From Epiperipatus broadwayi (Eukaryota > Onychophora > Udeonychophora > Euonychophora > Peripatidae), in NCBI GenBank assembly GCA_028023455.1, contig JAQFVV010006831.1, positions 247,722 to 311,721 of the forward strand: a DNA stretch of 64,000 nt. The letters run 5' to 3'. The translations under genes and the position numbers were made by a program. Each line of letters starts with the position of its first letter. The first letter of the stretch is position 1. Shown in pieces: positions 38,544 through 52,129 of this stretch. The notes under the pieces are model-generated. The model had not been told where the DNA came from. It did no database searches and was given only the letters and a program-made list of their open reading frames with translations.

Positions 38544-38924
38544 GTATAATTATTTCAGTTAGTGTTAACAGTAACTTTCTTTTCATATATATATATATAT
38601 AGCCCATGGAAGAAAAAGGTATGTCTAGAAAACCCTCAGTGAAGAAGAATGCAGAACTTAACAATCTTTGCATTTGATGGGTGATGTTAATTTGAGCGGT
38701 TTTTTATCCTCATTTTACATTCTACTCAGAAATATATGTTCCGACCAATAATGATTGGTTGGCCTATTTAATTATAATTTAATTGTACACCATAGGCCTT
38801 TAACGTATAAATGTATGTATTCATGAATAACAAACATACTTTAAATAAAAATCTATATATTTTGGAAGACATTGTTTTCATTTTTTTATTGAACATATCT
38901 ATCAATCTTTGAAAAATCATTACC

Positions 38925-40345
38925 ATTTTATCCATTCATTATCGATCTATTTCAGAATAAGTCTCTTCAAGTTTAATGTATTTTTTTCTTATCCATAGTT
39001 TTTCTTCTTATCGTGCCAATAAACTTCCTTATTTCAATACTTCTTCTAATTATGGTCTCTTTTTAAGTCTTTTATAATATTTTAGGCCCATTTTAACATT
39101 TCAACTGCCAATCTATTATCATCTTTTCTAGAAATATGTTTAACCCAACCTTCATTTTAGTTTTTAACAGTTTTATTGATCTGAATGATATTTACTTATT
39201 ACTTCATGCAGTATTTTTCTTTTCATTTCTTCTTGTTATTTTTAACACACACACCCACGTGACTCGATGTGAAGTCTTTAAGTTAGTATTCTATTAAACA
39301 TTCCAGCTTTCAGAATCATATGTAAAAACCAGTAAAACACATTTAATAAAAAAAATTTCAAATATAAAGGCTTATTTCCTTCTAAGTTGTTTCTAGCAAA
39401 AACACTCCATCCATGTTTAACACTATGGCTAATAATTAATTTCATCCATTATGTTACCATATGTATTAATAATAAAATTTCTTAACTTCTTTTAATTCAC
39501 GATTATCATTATTTATTTTTTTTGGAGAAAATTCATTGAATATTATTTTATTTTGCTTAGCATTTATCTTTAAACCTATTTTCTTATTCTTACTTAGCAA
39601 GATCAAACACATCGTCTACCAAATGTAGATGATTTAAATATATTCCATTTACTTTTGTTTTCTTAGCTTCGGGATTTAAATTCAGAAAATACTTTTTTAA
39701 AATTATTGTAAAAAAGTTTGCAGATATGGAATCATCTTGTCTTATACCTTTCACAATATTCATTTTGTTAGCATATTAACTGCCATTGCATTTTGATATT
39801 AGTGATTATTTATCTTTTCGACGTATAAGTGTTCAAGCCTATCAGTGATATGAGATAAAGTGGTGAATGGTGTAAAAGTCTGCTCCTATACTCTATATAT
39901 TACATATGTTTATACAGGTAAGTAATAAGCCTGTATTTCAGTTATTATAAAATATTACAATATCTTTCCTTTATATATTGATGATCTAAAGGTTTTATTA
40001 CTGAGCAAGTGATTATAGAATCAAATGTCTTTTCAGAATCTATAAATCCAAAGCATAATGGAAACTCATAATCATTGGCCCTTTCTATAATTTTTCTCAA
40101 TACTTGGATATGACCCATTGTACAAAAATCACTTTTAAACCCAGCTTGTTCTTTTGGTTGGTTGAGATCCAAAGTTCGCTGTAGGCGACTGATAAAAGAC
40201 TTCCGGTTCTATAATTTCTAATATAGTTTTCATCATCTTTTTAAATATTAATATTATTACTGCATTTTTGGTTCATTTGGTATATAGCTTTACCAACAAT
40301 TTTTCTACTTTTTTAACTGCTTCTTTTCAAATATATTAATTTCAA
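38925..40345 (-). mobile_element. decayed RTE-type LINE copy, truncated, with nested SINE
   Basis: Aligns by eye to the 3' half of the RTE element at 52115-54990. The end TCCATTCATTATCGATCTAT corresponds to the intact copy's ACCATTATCAATCCACTGCA. The piece 39945-40172 still reads LNQPKEQAGFKSDF, GHIQVLRKIIERAND and FGFIDSEKTFDSI, the RT block that the intact copy has as NQ-type AGFKSGF and FGFVDYEKAFDSI. Many frameshifts are present. 39790-39944 is a foreign SINE-like insertion. Confidence 0.8.
39790..39944 (+). repeat. SINE-like insertion nested in the RTE relic
   Basis: It interrupts RTE sequence between CTGCCATTGCATTTTGA and TATAAAATATTACAATATC. Its body (CAGTGATATGAGATAAAGTG then GTAAAAGTCTG) follows the same unit as 41057-41190 and the arms at 74-328. 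This is direct evidence that the unit moves. Confidence 0.6.
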
Positions 40346-40552
40346 GCTAGTAGTAATGAAGGATAGCTGCGAAAAACTGATTTGAAAAAGGCTTTCTAAT
40401 TATTTTGAACGTTGTTAAAAGCTTGTTTTTATTAAACTAAATAGTCCATGTTAAAGCAAAACTAAACGAAGGTAAAAAAAGTGGCAAAATCACACTAAAC
40501 AAGGATAGGAGGTATCACTAGAATGGTTCTATTGAACATTGATTATATTCTA

Positions 40553-40915
40553 GGGAGTTACTTATTTCCGCTTTGCAATTACAGGTACAGTATTTAGAAG
40601 TTATATTTATGTATTTATTATCGCAATTATTAAAAATAATATTTCACTTTAATATTCAAAGATTGTTAAAAGTAAAATTCATTCTTCACCGTTTGAATAC
40701 ATTAATAGTAATTGCAAAATATTTACTCGGTACATAAATTAAAACAACAGACAAAAGTCAAGTATAATTTAAAACCAAGTCAAAAACTAATCTTCTATAA
40801 CAACATAGCTCAAAGATAGAACAGTATCATTCTATCTTTTCATTGGTTTTTGGCGATGGAGTTACTTCCGCTTTGCAATTATGGATATTTAGAAGTTATG
40901 ATTATTTATTTATTG
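40553..40915. repeat. 60-bp direct repeats
   Basis: GGAGTTACTTxxTTCCGCTTTGCAATTA...TTTAGAAGTTAT occurs at about 40553 and again at 40857, with a 240-bp AT-rich interval. The cause is unknown. Confidence 0.6.
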
Positions 40916-41056
40916 TTACATTTTAGTATTAATAAATCAATTTACAAACATTTCATAATTATTTTTTTCTTGTTTTCACTTTTGAAGATTTTACAAAATT
41001 TGCAATTTTTTGTGAGATTTTAAACAATGCAATTTTTTATTTCATAACAATTAATT

Positions 41057-41190
41057 TCAACACGTGTGTGATCAGGTGGGTCAGCAATATGAGATGGCAC
41101 GGAGAGTGGTGGGTCATGTGAAAGTCTGAGTTCGAACCCCGCATATATTACATATATAAATGCAGGTTTAAGCCTGTACAATGTATTTCA
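41057..41190 (+). repeat. tRNA-derived SINE-like repeat
   Basis: GTGTGTGATCAGGTGGGTCA resembles an A-box region and CTGAGTTCGAACCCCGC is a near-consensus Pol III B box about 60 bp further on. The tail ATGCAGGTTTAAGCCTGTA matches GTTAAAGCCTGTT in the direct repeats at 1199-1683. It is the best preserved single copy in the window. Confidence 0.65.
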
Positions 41191-41442
41191 TACAGTATAT
41201 AATTGAAGCAGGAAAAAGAAAATAAATAAAGCATTAAATCCATATCAGAGATATATACAAATATGTACACTGTGTTAGATTAATGCATGTTTTTATAGGT
41301 GGACCGAACTTGTAAGAGTACGTAAATGTATTTGGCACGTCATTTACATAAATTTCGATTTGTTGTTTTAAAATTAAAGAGTATTCTTTATTTTGGATTC
41401 TCACCTTGATTGTACAGTGTATACAGTGTGAATGTGGGTTAT

Positions 41443-42084
41443 GTAATGTAGCCATGTGCAACCTCTGGGTTGCAATTCCTCAGGGGATGCAAAAACAACT
41501 GTTGGAGGTCGTAAAAATTTGAGAAGTTCTCATGTTGGATAATAAATTTTTAATTGAAAAAACAAAAACCTAAACACTATTAAAAATACATGAAAACTGC
41601 TTAACATATTATTGAGTGTCTGACTGTTTTTGTATGATCTTTATATTCCGATCTCTTTGTATAATAGCACATCATAACGGCACTTTGCTTATATTTCTCT
41701 CATTTCTCTCGTTTATTCTCTGTTTTGTTATTCGTGCTAGTATCTTCCTAACGTTGATAGGTGGTACTATGCTCTCGAATGTACATATTTTCTAAAGCAG
41801 GCTAAAAAAGTTGTAATTGCTACAAATCAACAGATCTAATAAGAGTCGAGTATTATACATTTATCGTACTTATTTTCTGTCATTAGAGGTTTACAATTAA
41901 ATATTTTTAAACCCTCTTTCTCATTTTTATGTACGTAACAGAAATTAAAACTTTTAATGGATAATAAAAACCAAATGTTCAAAAAAGTTATAAAGATAAT
42001 AGCAAGTTTAATGGGTAACGTAAAATGTCAGTCTGAATATGAGGTTTGCAAGGGTGAAAGGTTGCATATCACTGATCTAATGTA
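41443..42084. mobile_element. non-autonomous hAT element with 8-bp target-site duplication
   Basis: The left end GCCATGTGCAACCTCTGGGT and right end GGTTGCATATCACTGAT are inverted forms of the hAT-type terminus (CAGTG..T.CAACC). GTAATGTA (41443-41450) and CTAATGTA (42077-42084) flank it, 7 of 8 matching, the length expected for hAT. The about 626-bp interior has no transposase. Confidence 0.7.
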
Positions 42085-43053
42085 TGCAAAGAGTTCTTAG
42101 TGCAAATCAAGTTGTGCTAAATTTCGGGCAACTTATTATATTATAGTTATTGTTTAAGGATTAATATCAATAGACAAATCACTCCTTCAAACTTAGAAAG
42201 TGGTGTTAGAAAATATAAAAGCATTTTTACCTTTGAAACGAATAAAATTAATTTGTACTAGTTAAGGTCAATCCATATAGTAGAGTAAAAGTGATTGGTT
42301 ATAGGAAAATATACCCAGTGTATCAGCATCATTTTATTGAGGTCATATGTTAATAAATTACACTGCATATATGAGTAATAATTGGTGCTTCTAAAAGTAA
42401 TCTAAATATTGATCAATATTTTATTTGCGAAAGAATTGGTGGTTGTGAACATTTTTATGGCATGATCATTGGATGATCAACTTAATCATCAATGTTACTG
42501 TTATGGACACACACGCATATGTATTTTATATAGTTTATTAAAGAGTGAGTAAAGGTGTGTGTGTAAAAATTTTGAATGTTGGTATGCTAGAATACTATTC
42601 CAGAAATAGAATAAATAATTACTATGCAGAAAAATTAAACTAATTACTGGAAATTGCAACAGGCTAATTAGCATTTAAAGAAAAGTTCAGTTTATATAAA
42701 TTAGTGAAGCTAATAAAAGAGTCTGCAGAAGATAAATATTGGAGAAAAAAAATAAGCAGTAGTGTAAAAGAAGTTCAGTAAAATGGTATACTGAGTATTG
42801 AATTGAGTTATGTTCTGTTGTTCTGGAAATTAATAAAGAAGAGCTCTAGTCAAGAATCAATTCGACTATCTCAGAATAATGTGCTTGAGCTGTAGTGTGC
42901 TTACAAAATTATAAAGTTTCAACATTGAAGAATTAAAGAGACTTTACAGATATTAACTCTCTAAGAAGACAATAATTGTTAAGAGATGTATGTGATCTTG
43001 TTTTCAACTGGCATATAGCGAATTGAATTACTAATTCTTATTAATATTATTAT

Positions 43054-43245
43054 TTAACATATAATAACATTTCACTCTTCTTACACTTTAAAGCAAAATA
43101 TATTTATTTCCTTTTTTCATCTGTAATATTTCAGTTGTAAGGATCTGACAAAGACTGCTAGGAACAGTTGAAACTGTAAATAATAAATAAATCTACTTTG
43201 CTTTAAAGTGTAAGAAGAGTGAAATGTTGTTATTATATGTTATAT
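43054..43245 (+). repeat. inverted repeat around a hammerhead-like relic
   Basis: Arms 43054-43109 and 43185-43245 are inverted (shared CACTCTTCTTACACTTTAAA or its inverse). The centre contains ATCTGACAAAGACTG, a short loop, then CAGTTGAAACTGT at 43141-43177. That has the order of a hammerhead core (CUGANGA, stem II, GAAAC) with one core G changed to A. It lies about 360 bp upstream of a PLE GIY-YIG fragment on the same strand. Confidence 0.5.
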
Positions 43246-43539
43246 AAAAAAACAAAAATAAAGAAGGAAAGAGGAAGATAAAATACTGAAGATTATATTA
43301 TAATATTATTATTCAGAGTAAATAAACTCTTGAAATTTATTTAAACTTTGTTTGTTTTCTCTTATTTACAAAATAGGATTATCAAACTGTCAACTGATTG
43401 CATGGCCTTGAATATGTTATTTACTATGCTTATTTTCTTTTCATTGGCCCATCTGATACATTATGTATATTTCACAAACCATTTTTGTTAAAAATAAAGA
43501 ACTGAGATGTTACAAATAAAATAGCATAAATACAGTTCA

Positions 43540-44030
43540 GTGTATGTTTTAAATTTCGCTTTACACAAAAAAGAGAAGCTTATTATTAACAAAGAATTCC
43601 ACACCCCAACAAACAGAATGATAAACAATACCAAAGACAAAATACCTTCTGATCAGGTAGCCCAAGCAGTTTATAAAATTTCATGCCCAATCAATGGATG
43701 TAGAGCAGCATATTATGGAGAGACCTGTGCCAACATTACAACCAGAACATCTCAACATCATTATTTATACAGAAGAGCTCTAAATAATACTGAAAACAAA
43801 TCCATATTCTTTGAGCACCAAAAAACAACAGTCCATTTGTTTGAACCCATTATGGCAAGGGCACTATGCACTGAACATAATGATATGAAATGAAAGATTA
43901 AGGAGGCATGCTTTATTGCAAATGACAACTGTGCAATAAACTGAAAAGAATCATGCTTTGCAATCTCCAGAAAATGGTCTTTATGAAAGAAAACTTTGCA
44001 TAAATTTTGCATAAATTACCACTAAACTTC
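43540..44030 (+). pseudogene. PLE GIY-YIG endonuclease fragment
   Basis: The open part to 43893 reads KEFHTPTNRMINNTKDKIPS, then AVYKISCPINGCRAAYYGET and TTRTSQHHYLYRRAL, then SIFFEHQKT. The AVYKI/YYGET pair and following Arg are the GIY-YIG active-site frame, and the Cys pair before it is typical of PLEs. After a stop at 43894 the same frame continues as KIKEACFIANDNCAIN, holding the catalytic Glu, then more stops. The RT domain is absent. It belongs to a different PLE lineage from the one at 16.5 kb. Confidence 0.75.
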
Positions 44031-46318
44031 ACTTAAAGTAGGCTATGAATATGGAGACTTAAGTTCTCTGAAAGCACTCAGCTGAATAATTCTTTGTTAA
44101 TAATAAGCTTCACTTTTTTGCGTAAAGCGCAATTTAAAACTTACCATTCAAAGGTGAAGTATATAACAAGTATTTTATTTCAGTATATGATGGAGACATG
44201 ATACCTGCTATATTTATTTCCAAGCCCACATCATGCACATTGCCTACTATATAAAATAAATAATGTTTTGTTGATTGATTAGAATGGAATACAGATTGTT
44301 TATTAAACTGTAAGTGTATAGTACTTTCAACATGCACATATATAATAGAGACACTTTATATATATATAGTACACATATATAAAGATTATAATATAAATAA
44401 AATTTTAGAGTAATAATAATAAGTTCATGGGTCAGACTTACATATGCTTTATTGAGTGTGTAAATAAAAATAAATAAAAACTTATTGTACATATTCTTGT
44501 TTTTTAACCTTTTAATAGACTGTTATTTTATTGGTCAAATGAGGTAAAAAAGTCAACTTTTAATTGGCCAAAACACAAACTCAACTGTCAAAATTTATTA
44601 ATCTTTTAATATTATATTCACTTTAGATTTATTTGTAAAAAGTATATTAATAATTTGTCAGGTTATGAAAGTGAACGAATGTTTTTTCAAAAATAAATTT
44701 CTATTTATTTGTTGTAGAAATATTCGATAGTGGCAAATTTAAAAGTGAAAGTTAGTAACGAATTAAAAAGAGTTGCTGACGTAAATGTTTTTTTTTTTTT
44801 TCAGTTTTACGTTACGGAAAAGTAAATATTTTTTTTGCTAAAATCTTAAATATTTTTCTAAAATAATTTTATTTTTTAACATTTTTTATCAAAATGATTT
44901 ATAATTTGTCAAAAAATACTTTTATAATGGTCTAAAACATTTATCATTTTCGAAATGAAAATCTTAGCGTTTTTCTTTGATTAGGCGGTTTCTTTGTCCT
45001 TGACAGCCAATCAAAAAGTTGCTGAAGGATAAGAGCCAATGAATATCAAGCTTTCTTCTTTGTTAAGCTTTTACTGGCAGTTTTATTGATTTTTTACTTG
45101 TAAAATAATTCAAGAGAGGGCAGCATCTTACAGAACTTTTTAAAATCTTTCCAATGACCGTATGATCTTCATTTTAGCACTAGAAATGGCAGAATTGGAG
45201 TGACGTCAAGCATACGCGAGTTAACTCATGAGATTCCGGCTAAAGATTAAGTCAAATGAATAGTGAAATGATTGACTACACTCTTGGTAATATTTTTTTT
45301 CAATATTTTTTTCTTTTACAGGAACATAATAATAATCTTCTTATCAAAAAAACTATGACCTATCTAGTTATTTTAAACATTTTTAAATTTTGTAAAACTT
45401 TTAAAATTACACTTTAAATCATCATATTATAAAAAATAATGCACATCAGATTTGGAAAAGATAATAAAAGTAAAATTATATTCTTTTAACACAAACTGAA
45501 GAAATCTTGTTAATAAATATGATTGTGGATATGCTCTGAAAGGAAAAAATATCTGCTGGTGTATTGTAAAATATATTTATAAATTTAAATTATTTTTGTA
45601 AACATGATCACATGACATTCAGAGACAAAAAAATGGCTGCTCACATATTGTAAAGTATATTAAGTTTATAAATGTTAATGGATATTTTTTTATTTACATT
45701 TTTGTTTGTTTGTTTATATAATTTTTGGGATAGTGTGTAATTGAAGTAGTATATATTGATACAGTATAGTTTGTGATTGTATTGTAATTAATCTATTCTT
45801 TTAAGTAGCAGAATCACTATTAGAGAGTAATGTAGGTTAATTTTATATCAATTCCATGATGAGTATATTTGTATGTAACAAGTGAAAGATGGAATAATTA
45901 ATTCACATAGGTGAAGAATTTACCTTTGTTATTAATATTTATTAATTTCATTAATTTTTTTTTCAATATTATAATTTTTTATCTTTCTTGCTATTTCTAC
46001 AAAGATGTGTGTATGCTTTCATGCTATATATTTGTCAATGTTGAAGAGATAAATTAGATATTGATAATATCCATGTGATGATGATAATTCAACTAGACAG
46101 GACTATGTGTTAAAGGTAATATAGATTTAGAGTTGATAAGATACTTATTTGTAAATATAATGTCTAAAATTGATTATGAATTAAGTGAAATATTCTATCA
46201 GATCAAAATAGCAGTTATATAAAGTTGATTTTTATGATTATATGACTTTGAATTCAGGAATATAAAATGGAATAAATTGGTAATTTGAGAGATAGTAGAG
46301 CTAGAACTTACAAATATA

Positions 46319-46648
46319 CTAATTGTATAAACAGTGAGGATTGCCAATTCCTCTACAAGCTTTATGATAAATGCCTAGCCAGAGCCAGCACTTAAAATAT
46401 CTGTCAGGAACCCCTCCCCAAACCCCTGACCATGGTTTCTGAGGAGTGCCAAAGCACGAAACCATGGTCAGGGGTTTGGGGAGGGGTTCCTGACAGAGAT
46501 ATTTTAAGTGCTGGCTCTGGCTAGGCATTTATCATAAAGCTTGTAGAGGAATTGGCAATCCTCACTGTTTATAACTTACAAGCTTAAGAGATAGGGTCAT
46601 GTGATCTATGAATTGATCTATGACTTTTATTTTGAATGCTAATTGTAT
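46319..46648. mobile_element. hairpin element, family H, copy 2, with 10-bp target-site duplication
   Basis: CTAATTGTAT at 46319-46328 and 46639-46648 brackets it. Arms 46326-46439 and 46458-46573 are inverted over about 115 bp with essentially one two-base indel (loop TGAGGAGTGCCAAAGCAC). A single-copy tail GGGTCATGTGAT...TTTATTTTGAATG follows. The outer ends and tail match copy 1 at 9824-10073, but the inner half of the arm (CCCCTCCCCAAACCCCTGAC) is new and unusually GC-rich for this DNA. Confidence 0.88.
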
Positions 46649-48020
46649 GGTTTTAAATAATGATGGAACTTTCTATGTTACATATGAATAATAAAAAATA
46701 GGATTTTATCCTATATTCTGGTCTCACCTTTTGTAGAATGAAATGCAGAAATAATGTGTGTATAAGATGGCTTGTGTGAGGATTTGCTTTGGTAGTTACA
46801 ATATATGTAAATTTGTAACTTTTTTGATCATTATATTTTGAACTCTGTACAATTTTGATATTTATGCAATATTTCTAGTGTTTAATGTTTGATGGGCAGA
46901 GAGTTTAAATAAGTGAATGTGAACTAAAAAAAATTGTGTTGAAATTAGAACTATTTAATCATTGTTTGAAAAGTGTAGTGTTAGTATAGTACAACTAATG
47001 AAAAGAAGAAAAATGATCCTTGGCAATACAGTCTTCATTTTTCCTTTTCATGCAGGAAATAATCAAATTTAAAACATTCATATATAAAAAATAAGCAGTG
47101 AAAATATAAACATATGCTTTATGTTTATCCATGCAATGAGTACATGTTTGCCTTTGAAGTACAAATATAATGATATTAACAACTTATAGTACCATCTTCT
47201 ATAATGAAAACATTATTGTAGAAATTAGCAACTCTCTCCATACAATGGTATCATATTCAACACATGAGCTGAGAGTGAAGTTACTGTTTAATACAAAATT
47301 ATTTAAGCAAGGAAAATATAGTACAAAATCAAAAGTACAAATGTAAAAATAATATAAAATTGATATAAATTTAATACTGCAAATTAAATTTAAAAAGTGA
47401 AAGCAATTAAACCCTAGTAAAAACAATAATAATAAAATTTTACAAAATGTAAGATGTCTGCTACTCTGATGTTCATTGCACCATCTTGTCATAATGTGAA
47501 AAAGTGTTTGTTGTACAATTTGTTTAGAATAAAAATGTTTGTTATAGTAGGCCATATGTATATAAATACGTATCCCAACAACATATTAATTAAATATATC
47601 AATTCAGCTACAATGCTATTTATACATAATAGCTTGAAAGAGGCTGGAAAAAGATAGTTCCATCCTAAGGTACCTTGTCAAAAATATATAAAGATAACAT
47701 ATATTTAAAAAATATAAACAAGTGCAAAATATAAATTAACCAAGGTATTTTTAAAATTCCAAATTCTCAGGTTATCAAATGCACAGGAACTGGGTAATAA
47801 AAAACAAACAAACACCCCATTGCGAGTTTAGCACAGCATAGTGATGTCAGGGTGTCTGCATATATAGCTATAAATTGTTGAAGAATGAACTATGTGTTCT
47901 CAATAAAATGTCTTCAAAATTCATCAGGTGATAAATCAGCAAAGATTAATATAACTAGCAGCTGCCAAATCAATTAAAAGGATCAGAATTAAAATAACAA
48001 CAGAATAAGTAATATCAGTA

Positions 48021-48166
48021 TATATAATTGTTAATTAGAGAAGATATAAATCCATGCCTCATATTCATAGCCTTCATAAAATGAATATGAGGCATGGATC
48101 CTCGAAAATGTTAAGCCAATAAACTTTAATACTAATTTATATCTACTATAATTAACAATTATATAT
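48021..48166. repeat. compact two-level hairpin (MITE- or pre-miRNA-like)
   Basis: Outer arms 48021-48051 and 48135-48166 (TATATAATTGTTAATT and inverse) enclose a perfect 19-bp inner hairpin, 48050-48068 with 48081-48099 (ATCCATGCCTCATATTCAT), loop 12 nt. The inner stem alone is short for a microRNA precursor, and the outer arms with TA-rich ends favour a MITE. Confidence 0.7.
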
Positions 48167-48169
48167 TTT

Positions 48170-51100
48170 ACATATAGTGAGAAGTAAAGCTATATTTAAT
48201 ATCAGTATAATTATAATGAAAATTTAGTAGCCTTTATATGCTTGTCAAACCACTGTCTAAGCTCATCCACTATCATTAATCAGTTTCAATCTGTTTTTTT
48301 TTTAATTAGTTAATTATTTTTAGTTTTATTTTAATTACATTATTTACAGTACTGATTATTGAATCAATTGGATAGATTCCTGTTTTCAAAATATAATCCC
48401 TTCTTGATTAGATAATTTATAAAATTATTTTAATCTTTGATGAGATCATATTTTGCTTTAATGAAATAATATTATACAATAATTCTGAACAATTATTTAC
48501 ATTACAATTATTTTGTTCCTTTTTTATTATTAATATTTTTAATTTAAATTATTTCACCAAGTAATGTTGTAATCTTTAAGTTACCTTTACACAATTAGTT
48601 TTCTTTTATTTTCATTATATTTCATAACATTTTAGAATATGTACTTTTATTTAAAAGAAAAGATAAGACATTCTCCTTTCAAATAGTAAATTTAATTAAA
48701 AATTTTAAACCTCCATTATACTTTAATTATATTTTTCTTTTTTTTCTTTCATTTTATCTTGAGACTCAGATACAGAATATTATTTTTCATTTTGTTTGTT
48801 TCCTAAGTAACTTTTGATTTATTATAAACTCCCTTTATTCTATTTATTAACTGACAGTCTTTTTCATTAATAAAAAAAATAATACATTATTTATATAAAT
48901 ATATATTTTTCTGAATCTCATGTTATAATATATATATATATACACACACACAATCATTTTCATCTAAACTTTTAACTTTATTTAGGTATTATCAATTAAG
49001 TATTAATGTTTGGTAATTGAATAAATAATATTTTTTTTAAAAATAATCTGCCATAGGGTTGGATTTTAGACTTTTCAGTGATATCTTTATTGTTGTGATG
49101 GTGGAGACTATCCACTTTATTATCAATCATTCCCTTTTCTTTTACCATTAATCTTTTTAAGCATTATTCAATTTTCTATTCAATTTGATCCCCTCATGAT
49201 ACAACCAAATTATAAAACTTTTAACCTGGTCATTTGTATTTTAAATGAAAGTTCAGATATGATCAAGTATTAATTGTTCATTTTCAGTGCTACCAAGAAA
49301 TTCACTAATATTTTCAGCAGTGCAACACTTCAAAAGCAAATCTCTTAACTATTACATTTTTTGCCATTTATATGTAAATCAAAAAAATTAAAAGCACTCA
49401 GTGAGCTGCAGATCCTATCTTCATAATCATTATCTTTTCCAATAATCCATAATCCCATGTTTTATTTTGTTATCTAAGTTTTCTCATGAGAGTTTTAATG
49501 TGAATTATATTTTTATTTATAATTATTATATCATCAACATCTTTAAAATTATGTTTCTTCTATTAATTCTGAAACAATATTTAACTTAATCTAATATGGC
49601 TTTGAAATAATATTTAACCTAATCCAATATGCCTTCTCTTATTATGTATTCAGCATATAAATTGTTTATATATATTAACTTCTTTGTCAATGTGAAATCA
49701 GTCTATTTTATTAATAAACAATTTTTAATATCACCTCATATAAAAGTTTCTTATAAGAACTTTGAAGTATTCGAGTACATCATGTTTTAAAACATTATAT
49801 AATTTAGCATACTCGGTTAAATCAAAAAGCTTTGCACATAATCAAAAATAAATAGAAATTTATACATGGTATTCTTTTGTCTGTTCCATTATCCAATGAT
49901 TATCAGCAATAAACACTACTTTCTCAACCAAAATGTCCAGCTAAGCTGCATTTTAGTCTATTTTTTCAATGATGCATACTTGTTTGTTCTCTTATCTATA
50001 TAGTTTGCTTTCTATTTATTATTATATCAAGACTTCTTTCTTTTATGTAAGAATATATATAAAAAAAAGAATTCCCTAATATAAAAACCACTGATTAGAT
50101 TAATTGATATATGTTAATCAATATTTGCATTGATTCTTCCTCAGTTTTCTGAAAGCGGTGATTGCAGTTCCTATAATAATAAATGCTTTTACTTTTGACT
50201 ATGATCTTAAAGCTACGCTTAAAATCATCTTTGAATAAGTTCTAATTTTACGTAATGAATACCAGATGCAGTTGAAGACAAGCATTAAATAATATGGAAA
50301 TAGTTTTCATCAATTTTACACAAATGCTATTTTGAAAAACGAATTTATTAAAAATAATATTAAGATATGTACAAAACAATAAAATAAATAATAAATACAT
50401 TTTTTAAATAATCATGTAAAGATGAACTTTGAAGTTTACAAAATAGGACGTTGAATATATTGTCTGCGAGGAAGGGGACAATAATTGCTCAAGAATTTTC
50501 TCTTTTTGTAGATAAAGGGGTATGCTAGGTAAAAGTCAGAAATGATGATATCCAGTCAATATGTGGGAGAAGCTGGAGTTGAGCAAAAAATACTTTTATA
50601 GTATTAAGTTTATAGTTTTTTAATGGCAATAATAAAATGGTTTTTACATGGTTGTGTAATGTTCAATTGTCCACTGCTGCGTCTGTTTATTTGGAACACA
50701 AATTTTGGTTTCTATATGGTACCCAGGTGCTATATTTTCAGTATCTAAACACAATCCAGTCATTCTATGCTGTATAATTCCATTCTACAAAAATAATAAT
50801 AATAATAATAATGTTAGTGATGATCAAAATAATATTTTTAACAACTTTTTTTGTTATAAAATAAACTTTATTAATAGCAAGTATTAACATATATAGATGG
50901 GGGCGGGGGAGTTTACATCATATATGACTAACTTATAAAAATGTAACCATTACTTAATTCTCTGCAAACATTAATAACAGTAGATAACAAAATGTAAATA
51001 TGAAACTATATAACATATGAATATAAGCTTAAACCAATATTACATTATCACAATTTTGTAGAATTTATTAATATATAATTTTCACATGTGATGGTATATA

Positions 51101-52090
51101 TATATATTGTGCACTTTTTATTAGTCCACTCTATTCTAAAATAAAATTTTGTTGTATAATTTTAAATTTTGTTAAATCCAATAGTATTTACTTAGTAAAC
51201 TAGGAAAGATAATAACATGTTGGTATCATAGAGTTTGAACTTGGATTTAGTTGGTTTAACATTTATAATGGATCTGATAGGTCAAGTAATTAACTGTCTC
51301 CAGTCATGATATACCTACAAATAAGTAAACAGTATTATTTAAAAATATATTTGAAAAATTATTATTTCTATAATTATGATATTATTTAGGGAATTATGAT
51401 ATTATTTATAGATATAGTGACTGTCAAATTTTTGTCTTGTAAACCAACATGTGTTATATAAATAGATCAGATTGTCTGTGCGAATATATAAAAAAATAAA
51501 AAAACAAAATCAATTATTGTTGTTTCTAGCTAAATTTTAAATGGTGTTTAAGAGTAAATAAATAATATTCATTTTACAAAAATACTAATCTAAATCAAGA
51601 AAATAAACTGTATTCAATTCAATTTCTAGAGAAACAAAAATATCTGTATTTTAAAATGTTTCAAAAAACTGAGATTTCATTTTTTTTTTTTTTTTTTTTT
51701 TTAAAAAAAAACCAATCAAGCATTTTTAGCTAAAATAAATGTTTTAAAACAGAAAGGGGGAAGGGGGAATAAAATTATCAAGAAAAAAAAGGCAGACGAT
51801 TTTTTCTTAAAATTGGAGGGGGAATTGGATTGAAGTCCTAACAGATGGAAAACAAGTAGTCTAGTTTTTGATTTTTATTCTGAAAAAGTTTGCTTTAAAA
51901 TTCATTTAAATATTGTCATTTTTAACCACGGAGAAATAAACTTTAATTATGGATAATTTAAAGAATCAGAGGACGTTTTAATCAAAAATGAATAGCTAAA
52001 GTAATCGATCTCTACGGGGAGAATCAACACATTGGTAAGTCTCAAAAATCTCTTGAAATCATTATATATATATAAAGTATAAATAAAATG
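48170..52090. other. AT-rich intergenic stretch
   Basis: No gene or named repeat can be supported. Only short simple runs are present: AT/AC near 48930-48950, AAT near 50790-50815, and a 22-nt poly-T at 51680-51702. Confidence 0.5.
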
Positions 52091-52129
52091 CAGGACCAAA
52101 GAAATTGTACAATATCATCATCATCATCA

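Noticed and set aside
46319-46528. 69-codon minus-strand frame
   Set aside because: Lies wholly in the palindrome arms; its residues come from the inverted repeat and match no family.
47199-47657. Opposed frames of 118 and 67 codons
   Set aside because: Phe/Leu/Ile-rich from AT composition, no family resemblance.
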